A stretch of 22,720 nt of DNA, taken from the NCBI GenBank assembly GCA_934647235.1, contig CAKUFG010000033.1, positions 1-22,720 of the forward strand, in the 5' to 3' direction. Below the pieces are notes generated by a model, which had not been told where the DNA came from, made no database searches, and saw only the letters and a list, made by a program, of their open reading frames with translations. Each line of letters begins with the position of its first letter. The stretch's first letter is position 1. This document shows positions 21,905 to 22,720 of this stretch, piece after piece. This DNA is from an uncultured Clostridia bacterium (GTDB lineage: Bacteria > Bacillota > Clostridia > Christensenellales > Aristaeellaceae). The translations under genes and the position numbers were made by a program.

Positions 21905-22720
21905 TTACGCCTTGGGGCCGGCTTCGACAACTTCCTGAGACATGTGGGTGTACTTCTTGAAGTTTTCAACGAAGCTGGCGGCCAGCTTCTTGCAGCTCGC
22001 CTGATAGGCTTCCTTGTCTTCCCAGGTGTTTTCGGGGATCAGCAGCTCGCTGGGCACGCCCGCGATTTCAGTGGGCACTTCCACGCCGAAGGTGGGATCC
22101 TTGACGAACTTGCTCTTTTCGATTTCGCCAGTCAGGGCGGCGGTTACCATGGCGCGGGTGTAAGCCAGCTTCATGCGCTTGCCGGTGCCGTTCCAGCCGG
22201 TGTTGATCAGGTATACCTTCGCGCCGGACTTTTCAACCTTGTCTGCCAGCATCTGGGCGTACACGGAGGGATCCAGGGGCAGGAAGGGCTCGCCGAAGCA
22301 GGTGGAGAAGGTGGGCACGGGCTCCTTGATGCCGATTTCGGTGCCGGCAACCTTGGAGGTGAAGCCGGATACGAAGTAGTACATGGCCTGGTTGCGGTCC
22401 AGCTTGCTGATGGGAGGCAGCACGCCGTAGGCGTCGGCGGTCAGGAAGATAACGGTCTTGGGAACGCTGGGGCTCATGCCGCTCAGCTCGGCGTTGGGGA
22501 TGTATTCCACAGGATAGCCCACGCGGGAGTTGATGGCCAGGGAATCGTCGTCAAAGTCGAACTCGCGGGTTTCGGGATCCATGACCACGTTTTCAACCAG
22601 CGCGCCGAACTTGATGGCGTTGTAGATTTCGGGCTCGCCTTCGGGGCTGAGGTTGATGCACTTGGCGTAGCAGCCGCCCTCGAAGTTGAACACGGAGTCG
22701 TCCGCCCAGCCGTGCTCGTC
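21905..22720 (-). CDS. pckA: ATP-dependent phosphoenolpyruvate carboxykinase, C-terminal part
   Basis: The C-terminal 271 residues of PckA, which interconverts oxaloacetate plus ATP with phosphoenolpyruvate, CO2 and ADP. The frame is open to the window edge, so the true start and the P-loop lie beyond 22720. The GTG at 22693 is an internal Val in DEHGWADDSVFNFEGGCYAK, not a start. Visible family segments are FNFEGGCYAKCINLS, FLTADAYGVLPPISKL, TFSTCFGEPFLPLDPSVYA, and INTGWNGTGKRMKLAYTRAM. It is followed after 18 bases by oadG on the same strand, linking PEP/oxaloacetate exchange to Na+-pumping decarboxylation. Confidence 0.97.
   Translation of the reverse strand, partial: DEHGWADDSVFNFEGGCYAKCINLSPEGEPEIYNAIKFGALVENVVMDPETREFDFDDDSLAINSRVGYPVEYIPNAELSGMSPSVPKTVIFLTADAYGVLPPISKLDRNQAMYYFVSGFTSKVAGTEIGIKEPVPTFSTCFGEPFLPLDPSVYAQMLADKVEKSGAKVYLINTGWNGTGKRMKLAYTRAMVTAALTGEIEKSKFVKDPTFGVEVPTEIAGVPSELLIPENTWEDKEAYQASCKKLAASFVENFKKYTHMSQEVVEAGPKA

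Noticed and set aside
1..22720. tRNA or rRNA genes, insertion sequences, integrase or transposase genes
   Set aside because: None was recognised by reading both strands, so the accessory island cannot be assigned to a specific mobile element.

Overview
The window looks like a chromosomal segment of an anaerobic, moderately high-GC Bacillota, most likely a Clostridia-type gut or rumen organism. The grounds are strong Shine-Dalgarno sequences, sigma-A-like promoters, a reverse rubrerythrin, an AddB-type recombination nuclease, and a Na+-pumping oxaloacetate decarboxylase next to ATP-dependent PEP carboxykinase. The exact lineage cannot be fixed from sequence reading alone.

Layout. (1) Bases 1-8543 hold a complete type I-C CRISPR-Cas locus, all on the minus strand: cas3, then cas5c-cas8c-cas7-cas4-cas1-cas2, a leader, and the leader-proximal end of an array that runs off the left edge. 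cas3 and the cas5c operon each have their own promoter. Between them lies the most interesting element of the window. A hairpin is followed by a degenerate copy of the CRISPR-repeat 3' end, then by a guide-like stretch whose first 14 nt match the -10 region of the cas5c promoter at 12 positions. This is what a Cascade-guided autorepressor RNA (creR-like) would look like. (2) Bases 8561-9612 are the conserved rplM-rpsI ribosomal operon with its terminator, promoter and structured leader. (3) Bases 9718-13868 are an accessory island: a small HTH gene broken by an in-frame stop, a 30-bp-periodic repeat, a membrane-anchored XRE regulator, and a tightly coupled four-gene operon. That operon encodes a small membrane protein, a small charged protein, a small HTH protein and an AT-richer secreted protein. 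The island ends in a strong terminator and a cluster of six TCACACTTT-type sites. (4) Bases 13880-15117 hold a reverse rubrerythrin and a small P-loop protein. (5) Bases 15135-18479 hold addB, whose N-terminus lacks the usual Walker A motif and which has no addA beside it. (6) Bases 18475-22720 hold a carbon/energy operon, pckA-oadG-biotin carrier-oadB-oadA, cut at its 5' end by the window edge.

How the parts work together. Cas1, Cas2 and Cas4 insert spacers at the leader end. Cas5c, Cas8c, Cas7 and an internally started Cas11c would form the effector, with Cas5c also expected to process pre-crRNA because there is no cas6. Cas3 degrades targets. The metabolic operon interconverts PEP and oxaloacetate, and decarboxylates oxaloacetate to pyruvate while exporting Na+. 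The accessory island has no recognisable pathway; its architecture suggests acquired DNA under its own regulator.
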